The notes: generated from the sequence alone by a model not told the origin. Positions 16,048 to 25,737 are shown, numbered from the stretch's first letter. The stretch: 64,000 nt of DNA from UBA1783 sp033808805 (GCA_033808805.1 JAPXMY010000001.1:1-64000); one strand, 5' to 3'. Program-made: numbers and translations.

Positions 16048-18102
16048 TTAATCTTCGTCGTCTTCTTCCAGTCTTGCCTTAGCTGCAGCGATAACTCTAT
16101 CTGCCACATCTTTTGGAGCTCTTTCATATCTTAAGAACTCTTGAACATACGATCCATTACCTTGGGTCATACTTCTAAGTTCTGTCGCATAGCTCATCAT
16201 TTCTGCCTGTGGAACTTCGGCAACGATGACAGTTGTTTCCTCATCGATAGCATTATTTTCCATAATCATACCACGACGCTTTGAAAAGTCACCATAGATT
16301 GTTCCAACATAATCAGAAGGAATCTGTACTTCAGCTCTGATGATTGGTTCTAGAAGTGCTGGTTTAGCTTCTGGCATACCTTTTCTATAAGCCAGTCTAG
16401 CTGCTGATTTGAAAGCAACTTCCTTTGAATCAACTGGGTGCATTGAACCATCATATAAGGTAGCTTTTACCTGAACAACTTTAAATCCAGCTAAAACACC
16501 TTTATTCATCGCTTCTCTTAAACCTGATTCAACAGCTGGGAAGTAGTTTTTACTTACTGCTCCACCAACAATCTCTTCTTCAAAGACCATTTCATCTTCC
16601 TCAGGATTTGGTTCAAATCTAATGAAAACTTCACCGAACTGTCCAGCTCCACCAGACTGTTTCTTATGTCTTCCCTGAGCTTCAGCTTTTCCAGTAATAG
16701 TTTCACGATATTGAACTGTTGGTTCTGTTAAATCAACTTCAACCTTGTATCTTGATTTCAACTTATTAACGATAACATCAATATGCTGATCGCCAAGTCC
16801 ATATAAAACCTGTTCTCTGGTTTCAGTATTGTTAACCAGCATCATGCTCTTATCTTCACTAGCCAGTCTTGATAAACCTGTCGATAATCTATCTTCATCA
16901 TTTCTTGTTCTTGGCCAGATTGCTTTTCCTAACATACCCTTAGGGAACTCAATTGGCTTATATTCAATTGGATTGGCTTTTGTAGCCAAGGTTTCATTAA
17001 CATCAGTATCCTGAAGTTTTAAAATAGCTCCAATATCACCACATTCAAGTTTATCAACTTTAATCTGGTTTTTTCCTCTGACTAAGACTAAAGAACCCAT
17101 TTTTTCGTTTTCAGATTTATTTGAATTGTATAAAGGAGTATCAGCAGATAACGTTCCACTCATTACTTTTACAAATGAAGCCTGAGCAAAGTTATCACTT
17201 ACCAGTTTGAATACAAGGGCACTGAAATCCTCATCACTAGATGTCACAACTTCTACACCGTTAGCATCAGTAATTGTGCCTTTTTCACTATGTGAAGGAA
17301 AGTAGTGAATAATTGTATCTAATAAGGTGTCAAGACCAACATATGCTGTTGCACTGCCACATAAGATAGGGCGAATACTGCCATCTCTTAAACCGTGTGA
17401 AACACCAGCAATCATCTCTTCATCAGTGAAATCTTCTTCCATCAAAAACTTTTCTGTCAAGGCATCATCAGTCATTGCAACTGCTTCACAAAGTTCAAAG
17501 TGACCGCTTTCTACCTGATCTACAAAGTTTGCTGGAACTTCTACATCCTTGCCATTTACTTTCGCTTTTCTAGTAATAATGTTAACAACACCTGTTGCTT
17601 TTCCGTTTTCCATAATTGGAAGTACCAGTGGTACAGCCTTGCATCTTCTTTCCAGTTCGGCAACTACTTTTGTATATTCAGCATGCTCTTCATCAACTCT
17701 GGTGACAAAGAAGATAACTGGTAAATTTTTAGCTACTGCCTGTCTGTAGGCTTTCATTGTTCCAGATTCAACACCATTTCTAGCACTGACGACAATAACT
17801 ACTGCATCAGCTACCGATAATGCCGCTATTTGCTCACCAGCAAAGTCAACATAACCTGGAGTGTCCATAAAATTAATCTTGTAATCTTTCCACTCGATTG
17901 GTACTACTGAAGAATAAACACTCATTCCTCTTCTAATCTCTTCTGCATCATAGTCAATAATACTATTGCCATCAACAGCTTTTCCAAAGCGATCAGTGAT
18001 TTTATTGTTATATAAAATCGACTCTAACACTTCACTTTTGCCAGCACCGGTATGACCTAATACTGCAACGTTTCTAATAAAATCCGTTTTATATTCTTTC
18101 AT
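16048..18102 (-). CDS. EF-G paralogue (EF-G2-like translational GTPase)
   Basis: The 684-residue protein has the five-domain EF-G plan. GTPase motifs are VLGHTGAGKSE, RRGMSVY, DTPGYVDFAG; but the guanine-specificity NKxD is TRVD (FFVTRVDEEHAEY) and the NAD-like insertion is short. Domain IV has GSMHPVDSKEVAFKSAA in place of the canonical YHDVDSSxxAF tip. Canonical EF-G has NKMD, so this is the second-copy class found in many Bacillota and Actinomycetota, whose role is unsettled. It starts 15 bases after the ankyrin gene and has GGGGG upstream; the acidic tail EEDDED is typical of the class. Confidence 0.88.
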   Translation of the reverse strand: MKEYKTDFIRNVAVLGHTGAGKSEVLESILYNNKITDRFGKAVDGNSIIDYDAEEIRRGMSVYSSVVPIEWKDYKINFMDTPGYVDFAGEQIAALSVADAVVIVVSARNGVESGTMKAYRQAVAKNLPVIFFVTRVDEEHAEYTKVVAELERRCKAVPLVLPIMENGKATGVVNIITRKAKVNGKDVEVPANFVDQVESGHFELCEAVAMTDDALTEKFLMEEDFTDEEMIAGVSHGLRDGSIRPILCGSATAYVGLDTLLDTIIHYFPSHSEKGTITDANGVEVVTSSDEDFSALVFKLVSDNFAQASFVKVMSGTLSADTPLYNSNKSENEKMGSLVLVRGKNQIKVDKLECGDIGAILKLQDTDVNETLATKANPIEYKPIEFPKGMLGKAIWPRTRNDEDRLSTGLSRLASEDKSMMLVNNTETREQVLYGLGDQHIDVIVNKLKSRYKVEVDLTEPTVQYRETITGKAEAQGRHKKQSGGAGQFGEVFIRFEPNPEEDEMVFEEEIVGGAVSKNYFPAVESGLREAMNKGVLAGFKVVQVKATLYDGSMHPVDSKEVAFKSAARLAYRKGMPEAKPALLEPIIRAEVQIPSDYVGTIYGDFSKRRGMIMENNAIDEETTVIVAEVPQAEMMSYATELRSMTQGNGSYVQEFLRYERAPKDVADRVIAAAKARLEEDDED

Positions 18103-18117
18103 AATATATTTTTCCCC

Positions 18118-18789
18118 CTAAGCTAAAACTTTCATTATTTCTTCATTGTTACTTTTAGTAACATAATAATCATAGGCTTTTCTGCCATCTTTGTCTTTAA
18201 TATTTATATCAGCACCATTATTTACCAATAAGTTGATTAACTCCTCAAATCCTGAATACGCAGCTCTCATAAGTGCTGTGCAACCCATCTCATCCTGTAA
18301 ATCAACGTTTGCTCCTCTTGATAGCAGCACCTCAATTACTGCAATATGTCCTGCTGAGCAGGCTTCCATTAAAGCTGTTCTGCCTTTAGTGTCCTGATCA
18401 TCCAAATTAGCTTTATATTGCAGCAGCAATCTGACAATATCTTCAAAGCCATAGAAGCTTGCACGCATCAGGGAATTATTTCCTTTATAGTCAGCAGCAT
18501 TTACCTCTGCGTTTGCTTCAAGCAACATCTGAACTATATCATAATGTCCTTTTTGACAAGCTCCCATTATCGCTGTCTTTTCATGATAATCTCTTAAATC
18601 AACGCTGGCTCCACTATCTAAAAGCAATCTGGTCATTTGGATCCTTCCTCTTTTAGCACAACGCATCAAGGCTGTTCTTTGTTGCTGATTTTGCACATTG
18701 ACATTAACGCCATCTTCAATAGCTTTTTTTACAACGTTTATATTATTGTCAACCGCTGCATCAAAAAATACTTTTTCTAACTGGTCCAT
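18118..18789 (-). CDS. Ankyrin-repeat protein
   Basis: A 223-residue protein made almost entirely of six ankyrin repeats of about 33 residues, with signatures RTALMRCAKRG, KTAIMGACQKGHYDIVQ, GNNSLMRASFYGFEDIV, RTALMEACSAGHIAVIE and CTALMRAAYSGFEELIN. No signal peptide, so it is cytoplasmic and probably a protein-binding adaptor. AGGAGG precedes the ATG. It is immediately upstream of the EF-G paralogue and likely co-transcribed, so the GTPase or the ribosome may be its partner; this is inference from position only. Confidence 0.9.
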   Translation of the reverse strand: MDQLEKVFFDAAVDNNINVVKKAIEDGVNVNVQNQQQRTALMRCAKRGRIQMTRLLLDSGASVDLRDYHEKTAIMGACQKGHYDIVQMLLEANAEVNAADYKGNNSLMRASFYGFEDIVRLLLQYKANLDDQDTKGRTALMEACSAGHIAVIEVLLSRGANVDLQDEMGCTALMRAAYSGFEELINLLVNNGADINIKDKDGRKAYDYYVTKSNNEEIMKVLA

Positions 18790-18854
18790 AGCCTTTTTCC
18801 TCCTGTTCTATAATCATTTAATTTAAAGAAAAGACGCTCCATTAAAAAAGCATC

Positions 18855-18947
18855 TTATTTTTTATCTTCAGAGTTAAAAACCACCACCATAAGGTGGCTA
18901 GATACTCCGCCAATTTGCGTACCTTTAACAGCAAACATTTTATTCAT
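18855..18947 (-). CDS. Possible 30-residue small protein
   Basis: A short ORF reading MNKMFAVKGTQIGGVSSHLM then VVVFNSEDKK. GGAAGGGAT lies ten bases before the ATG and the peptide is well ordered (hydrophobic beta-like core, charged end). A weak hairpin (AAGATGC/GCGTCTT) with a T-rich tail follows, upstream of the ankyrin gene. It could be a true small protein or a leader peptide for the ankyrin/EF-G operon; I do not recognise a family. Confidence 0.4.
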   Translation of the reverse strand: MNKMFAVKGTQIGGVSSHLMVVVFNSEDKK

Positions 18948-19073
18948 TTTAGCTGATCCCTTCCGATAACTCTATTAATATTTTAGTATTTATTAGTCTC
19001 TATTGCAAGTCATTTCTTGATTATGAAAGGGAAAATGGGTAAAATGAAAGTGGTATGTATGGAGGTTTAATAA

Positions 19074-19973
19074 ATGAAAGATCCTGTATTAGTTATTTTA
19101 GCTGCTGGCTTAGGAAGCCGATATGGTGGATTAAAGCAAATCGACACTATTGGAAATAATGGAGAAAGTATAATCGACTTTTCTATCTATGATGCCTATC
19201 AGGCTGGTTTTAGAAAAGTAATACTAATTATTAGAGAAGAGCACGAAGAACTATTTGAAGAAAATATTGGTTCTAAGGTCAGACCTTTTATGGACGTCGT
19301 TTATGCTTATCAGGATGTCAATGATTTGCCAGAAGGATTTATCTGTCCAGAAGATAGAATTAAACCTTGGGGAACAACTCATGCTTTACTATGTACTGAA
19401 AAACATATTGATGGGCCATTTATGATTATCAATGCTGATGACTTTTATGGAAAAGAATCCTATAAAATAATGTATTCTTTCCTGAAAAATGAAGTGCAGG
19501 ATGATTTATTCGGTATGGTCGGTTATCAGCTGACTAAAACTTTAAGTGACAGCGGTGCTGTGACCAGAGCTGTATGTAAGAAGGATGAAAGAGGAAATCT
19601 GGCATATATTGAAGAATATAAAAAAATAATCAGGAAAAACGGTGAAGCTTATCAGATTAAAGACGGAAAAGAAATCAAGCTGGAAGATGGTGTCTGTTCA
19701 ATGAATTACTGGGGTTTTACTCCAGCTGTCTTTCCAATGATGAAAACTGACTTTGTCAACTTCCTGAAAGAACAAATTGAGATAGAAAAAAGCGAATTAG
19801 TCATTCCAACATCAGTCGCCCATATTGTTGATAATAAGCTGGCCAATGTTAAAGTTATGTCTACTACTTCGGAATGGTTTGGAGTTACCTATCCTCAGGA
19901 TAAGGAAGAAGTTCAAAATAAAATTGCCCAATATAAGGAAGATGACATTTATCCATTTGATCTCTGGGCTTAA
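19074..19973 (+). CDS. Sugar-phosphate nucleotidyltransferase-like protein
   Basis: A 299-residue protein with the nucleotidyltransferase fold: LVILAAGLGSRYGGLKQI (nucleotide-binding loop and lysine), then IRPW-like KPWGTTHALLC and the metal-binding MIINADDFYG. Related enzymes join NTP and sugar-1-phosphate to form NDP-sugars. The substrate cannot be set from sequence. The ATG at 19074 follows GGAGG. It is alone between a divergent operon and a bidirectional terminator. Confidence 0.82.
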   Translation: MKDPVLVILAAGLGSRYGGLKQIDTIGNNGESIIDFSIYDAYQAGFRKVILIIREEHEELFEENIGSKVRPFMDVVYAYQDVNDLPEGFICPEDRIKPWGTTHALLCTEKHIDGPFMIINADDFYGKESYKIMYSFLKNEVQDDLFGMVGYQLTKTLSDSGAVTRAVCKKDERGNLAYIEEYKKIIRKNGEAYQIKDGKEIKLEDGVCSMNYWGFTPAVFPMMKTDFVNFLKEQIEIEKSELVIPTSVAHIVDNKLANVKVMSTTSEWFGVTYPQDKEEVQNKIAQYKEDDIYPFDLWA

Positions 19974-19982
19974 TAATTAATC

Positions 19983-20013
19983 AAAAAAGCAGCTCACAAT
20001 CTGCTTTTTTTAT
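19983..20013. terminator. Bidirectional terminator
   Basis: AAAAAAGCAG-CTCACAAT-CTGCTTTTTT serves the nucleotidyltransferase (+) and aminopeptidase (-) genes. Confidence 0.85.
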
Positions 20014-21318
20014 TTATTTTGTAACAAAATATCTATTGTCATCAACAGTTATTGTACTGTTGTAAAACTCCAACATGAATTTAATCATATAATCGACATC
20101 ATAACTTCCACAGGTTTCATAGGTAGAATGCATTGCCAGTTGAGCCAGTCCAACATCAACCATATTGATTGGCAGATGAACACTTCCAGCAGCTGCCTGA
20201 GTAGCGCCACCCCTTGAATCGTTTCTATTGGCGAAAAGCTGATACGGAATTTCAGCTTTATGGCATAGCTCCTTGGCAATGGCAATAGTTATTGAATCTG
20301 AAACATATCTTTGAGCAGCACTGGTTTTAATAACTACTCCTTTATTCAAAAAGCTTTGACTGGTTGAATCATACATTTCGGGATGATTTGGATGAACTGC
20401 GTGTCCGTTATCAGCACTGACTAAAAATGAATTAGCCAGAATTGCCTTAATATCACTGTTAACATAGTAAAAACTATTAAACACTCTTTCAATCACATCG
20501 CTCAGAAAATTAGAAGCCATACCCTGTTTTGTCCTTGAACCAATCTCTTCATGATCAAAGATGCCTAACACATTTAAGGAATTCTTAGAATAGCCTGATA
20601 GAAATGCCTGCAGGGAAGTATAGACACTTTCCAGATTATCTAGTTTTCCACCAGATATAAACTCCTGATCTTCACCCCAGAGAATAGCCTTCTGGCGATT
20701 ATAGAAATGCAGATCATGAGCCATGATATCTTCTTTTCTAACTAGAAGTTTTTTACTTAACAGATTGTTGAAATAATCTTCTGTTGGTTTCAAACCCATA
20801 ATCGGTACCAAGTCAGTCTGCTTATCCCATTTATAGCCATCATTAGCAGCACTATTTTGATGAATAGCAACATTAGGAATTATTGCCATATCTTTTTCAA
20901 AATCTACCAGTTTGCTGGTTAGGGCTTCGTTTTCTTTAACTGTCACTCTTCCAGCTATTCCCAAAGGCTTATCCAGCCAGGTTGATAAAAGTGCTCCCCC
21001 ATAAATTTCTACATTTATACGGTTATAATGTTCATCTTTGATGTCAGCTACTGGTTTGATCTTCAAACTAGGAGAATCTGAATGTGAAACAATAATATTC
21101 ACTGATTTAACATTAGCTATTTCAGGGATTTTGAAGGCAATCAGACTGCTTTGATTTTTAACCACATAATAATAGCGATTATTTTCCAAAATCCAGGTGG
21201 TATTTTCTTTCAGTTTAATAAAACCCGCTTCGATCAGCTGTCGTTCAACTTCACTGACAGCATGGTATGTTGAACTGCTTTTATTTAAAAAATCTACAAA
21301 TCCTTCTCTATAATTCAT
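20014..21318 (-). CDS. M18 family aminopeptidase
   Basis: A 434-residue zinc aminopeptidase of the aspartyl/M18 family. Seen: metal ligands in VSHSDSPSLKIKP (His79, Asp81), GGKLDN, FDHEEIGS with the catalytic glutamate pair, SADNGHAVHPNH, and C-terminal MHSTYETCG with the last histidine ligand. These cytoplasmic enzymes form large tetrahedral complexes and remove N-terminal residues from peptides. AAGGAG precedes the start, which overlaps the methyltransferase stop by 11 bases, so the two genes are translationally coupled. Confidence 0.92.
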   Translation of the reverse strand: MNYREGFVDFLNKSSSTYHAVSEVERQLIEAGFIKLKENTTWILENNRYYYVVKNQSSLIAFKIPEIANVKSVNIIVSHSDSPSLKIKPVADIKDEHYNRINVEIYGGALLSTWLDKPLGIAGRVTVKENEALTSKLVDFEKDMAIIPNVAIHQNSAANDGYKWDKQTDLVPIMGLKPTEDYFNNLLSKKLLVRKEDIMAHDLHFYNRQKAILWGEDQEFISGGKLDNLESVYTSLQAFLSGYSKNSLNVLGIFDHEEIGSRTKQGMASNFLSDVIERVFNSFYYVNSDIKAILANSFLVSADNGHAVHPNHPEMYDSTSQSFLNKGVVIKTSAAQRYVSDSITIAIAKELCHKAEIPYQLFANRNDSRGGATQAAAGSVHLPINMVDVGLAQLAMHSTYETCGSYDVDYMIKFMLEFYNSTITVDDNRYFVTK

Positions 21319-21907
21319 TTTTTATTCTCCTTCTGCAAATCAGTAAGCCATCGCCGATTTCTAGATATTCACTGGCAAAATCAGGATGATTTAACATATC
21401 TTCTCTAAACTTAGCCAACTTTCTAACCAATGGTCTAAGTCTTTTTTTCTTTATTAACTCTGGACTATCAATATAACCGTGAAAATATACATTATCAACA
21501 ATTATTGTCCCATCATCTTTAAGGTTTTTTAAATATCTTTCAAACAGCTGTTGATTATGGGCTTTGGGTCCATCCAAAAACAATACATCAAATTTTTCAT
21601 CTAAGCCATATTCTCTGGCATCAGTTAAAATCGCTGTGATTCTATCTTCCAGATTTGCCAGACTGATATTTTTTTGGGCAATATTATATCTTTTTTCATC
21701 TATTTCTAAAGTTACAATCCTTAACTTTGGATTACTGCTGGCAAAACAGATGCTGCTGTAGCCAACAGCTGTTCCAATTTCTAAAAGAGAAGTAATATTG
21801 TTTTCTTTTAAAAAACTTACAACATACTTTAAACTCTCATCTTCCATAATTGGAACTTTATCTTCCAGGGCCTTTTGTTTGATAGTTTCAATAAGATTTG
21901 CGTTCAT
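21308..21907 (-). CDS. trmR: O-methyltransferase, TrmR-like (tRNA wobble uridine)
   Basis: A 199-residue class I SAM-dependent methyltransferase. SAM-binding motifs LEIGTAVGYSS, IVTLEIDEKRY and DVLFLDGPKAHN are clear, followed by GTIIVDNVYFHG. This pattern and length match the YrrM/TrmR group, which methylates 5-hydroxyuridine in the wobble position of tRNA; the wider family also includes catechol O-methyltransferases, so substrate is inferred. AGGTAATT precedes the start. Its end overlaps the aminopeptidase start. Confidence 0.75.
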   Translation of the reverse strand: MNANLIETIKQKALEDKVPIMEDESLKYVVSFLKENNITSLLEIGTAVGYSSICFASSNPKLRIVTLEIDEKRYNIAQKNISLANLEDRITAILTDAREYGLDEKFDVLFLDGPKAHNQQLFERYLKNLKDDGTIIVDNVYFHGYIDSPELIKKKRLRPLVRKLAKFREDMLNHPDFASEYLEIGDGLLICRRRIKNEL

Positions 21908-21948
21908 AATAATTACCTATTAATCATTATAGCAAATACAGCTGACTT

Positions 21949-23586
21949 TTAATAAACCTTTTGAGCAAGTTTGAAATCTTTAGTTTCAATATATTTATAT
22001 AAACCAATCGTCAAGGTACCATAAACCAGTAAATTAATTAAGAATACTGCGATTAAAGGTAATTGCGATAAAAATATTAAACTTAACACAGCCGGAATAA
22101 GCAGCACAAAGTTATAGGCAATGTCATAAAAGATTGATGGATTGCTTTTAACAACCTGATATTCACTGGTGAAGTTGTGCTTGGGATTTTTACAGTCAAT
22201 AATAATTCCAAAGAAACTGCGCCCAATGGCAAAAAGGGCAAAAATGACAATCGCAAAAACTACTGGCAAAACAGGCAATTTCATCAGCATAGCTGCAGTT
22301 GCAAAAAGCAGACCATTAGGAACAAAGGTTAATAACATATCCGGTATACATTTATAGATCAATTGCTGATAGAAAGGTATTGGAATATACTTCATAAACA
22401 TTGCACTGCTGCCATCCCTGCTTACTGCTGTAATGCTTATATAGGTATACATTGACATAAAGATACAGATCAATACTAAAGCGGCAAAGATTACCTGCTC
22501 AGCATTTTCAATCCTGGAAATCTGGTTACCATAGTTTACCATCTGGCTGATTCCACCAAATCCCTGACTGAGGCTGATGGTCATAATTATTGGCAGAAGT
22601 AAACTCGGTAAGACACACTGGGTAAAGTACACTGGTTTTCTTAGCAGGCATCTGAATTCTTTGAAAACGTAGCTTAAAGCTACACCACCTTTAACAAAGT
22701 CTTTTTTATTAACTTTCTTTTTAGAGTAACTGCCGGTAGTGCTATTCCCCACTACACCTTTGAAGTAAAGTTTATTACTTACTGTTATCATAAGAAAATA
22801 TGTAGCAACACTTATTACTACCAGCAAAAGTAAAGCAACAAAAGAAAGATTGACTAAAGCTTCGCTGGCAAACCTTAAAGTCGGAAAATATGAATATAAA
22901 GATTGAGCCAGGCCATCAGCCTGATTCAGTATGATAAGCAAATCTTCCTGCGTGTTAGCATTGTTTGACAGATACATGCTTAGAGTTAATGATGTTGCCA
23001 TTACCAGAATAATACCTAATGTTTGAAATAGTGCCTTGTGTTTTGACAGGTTTACAAACGACATAACTACCATCATCACCAGCGTTGCCAGAAGAACCGG
23101 AACAAATGGAATAACCAGTAGAACAACAAGCATGTAAACATAAAACAAAATTGAAGCTTTAGTCAAGTAACCATAAACAAGCAGCGGAACCAGACCGAAG
23201 AATATTTCTGAAAAATAGGAAAATACCAATAAGGTATTCATTTTACTGGCTACAATTTCAAATGGTTTAAATGGCAGGGGCAGTAAATGTTCATTGTCTT
23301 TAGAAAAATATAAAATATTTGAACTGGTAATGAAGGTTTCAAATATACTGCTGAAAACATTGATCAGACAGATTAAACTGATAAAGGCTGTCTGCTGATT
23401 AACCACCATCAGAGTATTAATTGTGCCATATGAAAAAACACCAGCTATAGCACATAGATAGCCATAGGCAAAAACCAGCAAGATAATCTTCGGTAGTTTT
23501 CTTTTTCCCATACTCTGTTTAGAAAAAGAAGCAACAATGTTGGTTTTTATCAATATCTTACTTAATGAAAAAATACGCTTAAACAT
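21949..23586 (-). CDS. ABC transporter permease (exporter type)
   Basis: The 545-residue membrane protein has about twelve hydrophobic segments and no signal peptide. Its N-terminal region ISLICLINVFSSIFETFITSSNILYFSKDNEHLLPLPFK matches the ABC-2-like permease group in which the permease is one long polypeptide. It starts inside the end of the adjacent ATPase gene (eight-base overlap), so the pair forms one exporter. Cargo is unknown; related pairs export peptides or respond to envelope stress. Confidence 0.84.
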   Translation of the reverse strand: MFKRIFSLSKILIKTNIVASFSKQSMGKRKLPKIILLVFAYGYLCAIAGVFSYGTINTLMVVNQQTAFISLICLINVFSSIFETFITSSNILYFSKDNEHLLPLPFKPFEIVASKMNTLLVFSYFSEIFFGLVPLLVYGYLTKASILFYVYMLVVLLVIPFVPVLLATLVMMVVMSFVNLSKHKALFQTLGIILVMATSLTLSMYLSNNANTQEDLLIILNQADGLAQSLYSYFPTLRFASEALVNLSFVALLLLVVISVATYFLMITVSNKLYFKGVVGNSTTGSYSKKKVNKKDFVKGGVALSYVFKEFRCLLRKPVYFTQCVLPSLLLPIIMTISLSQGFGGISQMVNYGNQISRIENAEQVIFAALVLICIFMSMYTYISITAVSRDGSSAMFMKYIPIPFYQQLIYKCIPDMLLTFVPNGLLFATAAMLMKLPVLPVVFAIVIFALFAIGRSFFGIIIDCKNPKHNFTSEYQVVKSNPSIFYDIAYNFVLLIPAVLSLIFLSQLPLIAVFLINLLVYGTLTIGLYKYIETKDFKLAQKVY

Positions 23587-24298
23587 TTTCGGTTATCTCC
23601 AAAAATACCTTTTCTAAACTGCCTTCTTTGGCAAACTGCTCTCTTGCCTGTTCAACTGTTCCTACAAACAGCAATTTACCTTTGGAAATAATTCCGATTC
23701 TATCACACATCTTCTCCGCTACTTCCAATACATGAGTAGAAAAGAAAACCGTTTTACCTTCATCAGCATGCTCTCTCATCATTTCCTTTAAATCAAAACT
23801 GCTTTTTGGATCCAGACCGGTCATCGGTTCATCTAAAATCCAGTTATTGGGATTGTGCAGCAATGCACCAATTAAAATTATCTTCTGTCTCATTCCATGA
23901 GAAAATGATTCCAGTTTGTTATTTAAAACATCATATATTTCAAATTTTTTGGTTAGGCTGACAATTTTATTTTCTCTATCTTCAACATCATAGATATCAC
24001 AGAGAAAATTTAAATATTCAATAGCTTTTAAAGATAAAAAGATATCTGGACTATCGGGGACAAAGCCAAATTGTCTTTTAGCTTCCATTGGCTGTTTGTC
24101 AACATCATAGCCATCAATCAGAATCTCACCTTCATCAGCATCCAGAATACCAGTAATCATTTTAATTGTTGTGGTTTTACCAGCTCCATTAGGACCTAAA
24201 AAACCAAAGATTTCGCCATTATTGATAGTCAGATTTAAATTATCGACTGATTTTATTCCTTTAGTATATGATTTTGAGACATTCTTGATTTCGATCAT
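23579..24298 (-). CDS. ABC transporter ATP-binding protein
   Basis: A 239-residue ATPase. Walker A is GPNGAGKTTT, Q-loop FGFVPDSPD, signature SHGMRQK (a variant of LSGGQ), Walker B NWILDEPMTGLDP and switch histidine in FFSTHVLE. The ATG at 24298 is preferred over one six bases upstream because GGAGGT then has six-base spacing. It energises the permease encoded next. No substrate-binding protein is present, consistent with export. Confidence 0.92.
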   Translation of the reverse strand: MIEIKNVSKSYTKGIKSVDNLNLTINNGEIFGFLGPNGAGKTTTIKMITGILDADEGEILIDGYDVDKQPMEAKRQFGFVPDSPDIFLSLKAIEYLNFLCDIYDVEDRENKIVSLTKKFEIYDVLNNKLESFSHGMRQKIILIGALLHNPNNWILDEPMTGLDPKSSFDLKEMMREHADEGKTVFFSTHVLEVAEKMCDRIGIISKGKLLFVGTVEQAREQFAKEGSLEKVFLEITENV

Positions 24299-24413
24299 AT
24301 TCATACCTCCTGAACATTAGCAACTTATACATTATACAATAATTCAAAACATATTTTACATTTTCTATTCATATTTTACTAATTCTTTAATTACTTTTTA
24401 AATGCGTTTTTTA

Positions 24414-24443
24414 CCAAAAGAAAACCCAGCATTTCTGCTGGGT
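24414..24443 (-). terminator. Terminator after the sigma/RsgI-like operon
   Basis: Minus-strand ACCCAGC-AGAAAT-GCTGGGT stem followed by TTTTCTTTTGG. Confidence 0.88.
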
Positions 24444-24459
24444 AAAGCTGAGAGAGTCT

Positions 24460-25734
24460 CTATTTATCTTCTAGTATTTCTCCTGAAACTGCATCAATTA
24501 CATATTTGCACTGGCGATTATTTGCTTCAAAATTAATGCAATATACTAATTTACCATCCTGAGTGCATAATTCAGATCGGTAATTGCTGTATTCATTGGC
24601 ATTAGCATGGTTTAAAGCAATTTTCTTAGCATTTTCTTTGCCAATGCCTTTTGCACAATCATTGTTGCCACTGCCAGCATTTTCGTTTCCGTTGCCACTA
24701 CCGCTGCCACTGCCTTTTCCTTTGTTTTCATTACCATTACCGCTATTTGTTTCATTTGTACCTTCATAGCTGTATTGATATTTATATTCTCTGTTTTCCT
24801 GTTCACATTCCAATACAGCACCGCTGGTACCATTGACCATGACTACATATTCAGTATTGTTATAAACAAATTTAATGACATAGACAATATTGCGATGGCG
24901 ATAATCAATTTCATAGGTATATTCTGAGATTTCAGCTTCATCAGCTTTTATAGAAGCCAGAGCAATTTCTTTAGCCTTATCTTCGCCAATATATTCTTTT
25001 TCGCTGGCCTGTCCCATTCTCTTGATTCCTGAAACTGTGTTTTCAGGATTTCCTAATAACAAATTTAATTGATTAACATTTAAAGCTGCCAATTCTTCAA
25101 TCTTGTAAGTATCATCCAGAGCTATCAATTCTGTTATTAACTGTGCTTTACCTATTGAGATATCGTACTGTTCAGCCAATGCTGCTAATTCAGGATTGTT
25201 CTTCAGGTTTTGGCAGACAACTGAACCATCAAAATCTTTTTCTGTCAGTATTTTATTCATCATATCTAATATAGTTGATGTCATATCTTCATTATCAACA
25301 GTGACCAATATTGAGTTGGCGTCAGCACTTAAGTAGCCATGTTCCAATAATGAATCGATTAATGCCTGTAATGCCACTTCAATTTTACAGCCTGTTACAT
25401 CTAAACCTTCAACTATATCTGCTCCCTGTTCATCTGTTCCAACGATGTCAACGACTTTGCCATCATCATCCAAAGTAATATCAATTGAAGGGTTTATGTC
25501 TAAAGTAATTGTCGCTGCTGCAACATTTGTTACTGGTCTGGTTACGATCATTGTCACAAACAATAAACAACTCATCGCAAAAACCAACGCTGGTTTCCAT
25601 GAAAAGACTCTGCTATTTTCTTTACTTGATTTATAAGCCTTTTTTCTAGCATCTAGAATAATCTTTTCAGAAATATCTGGAGTGATTTTCTGAACAGTTT
25701 TATTAATTCTTTCTTCTATTTTTTCTGGTGTCAT
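24460..25734 (-). CDS. RsgI-like transmembrane anti-sigma factor with two PepSY domains
   Basis: The 424-residue protein has a cytoplasmic N-terminus, one membrane helix (about residues 48-68), then ATITLDINPSIDITLD, the conserved region of RsgI anti-sigma factors. In RsgI this NP peptide bond (here Asn81-Pro82) undergoes self-cleavage needed for signalling. Two PepSY domains follow (about 245-310 and 355-424), separated by a Gly/Asn/Glu/Ser-rich linker. It starts three bases after the sigma-factor stop, so it is almost certainly its regulator. The sensory cue is unknown. The N-terminus is not a standard RsgI_N domain by eye. Confidence 0.8.
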   Translation of the reverse strand: MTPEKIEERINKTVQKITPDISEKIILDARKKAYKSSKENSRVFSWKPALVFAMSCLLFVTMIVTRPVTNVAAATITLDINPSIDITLDDDGKVVDIVGTDEQGADIVEGLDVTGCKIEVALQALIDSLLEHGYLSADANSILVTVDNEDMTSTILDMMNKILTEKDFDGSVVCQNLKNNPELAALAEQYDISIGKAQLITELIALDDTYKIEELAALNVNQLNLLLGNPENTVSGIKRMGQASEKEYIGEDKAKEIALASIKADEAEISEYTYEIDYRHRNIVYVIKFVYNNTEYVVMVNGTSGAVLECEQENREYKYQYSYEGTNETNSGNGNENKGKGSGSGSGNGNENAGSGNNDCAKGIGKENAKKIALNHANANEYSNYRSELCTQDGKLVYCINFEANNRQCKYVIDAVSGEILEDK

Positions 25735-25737
25735 TTT

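Noticed and set aside
24446..24463. TPP riboswitch-like CTGAGA motif
   Set aside because: It lies after a gene stop, with no second conserved arm; coincidence.
24584..24836. ORFs across the RsgI-like linker on other frames
   Set aside because: They arise from the repetitive Gly/Asn/Glu/Ser codons of the real gene.
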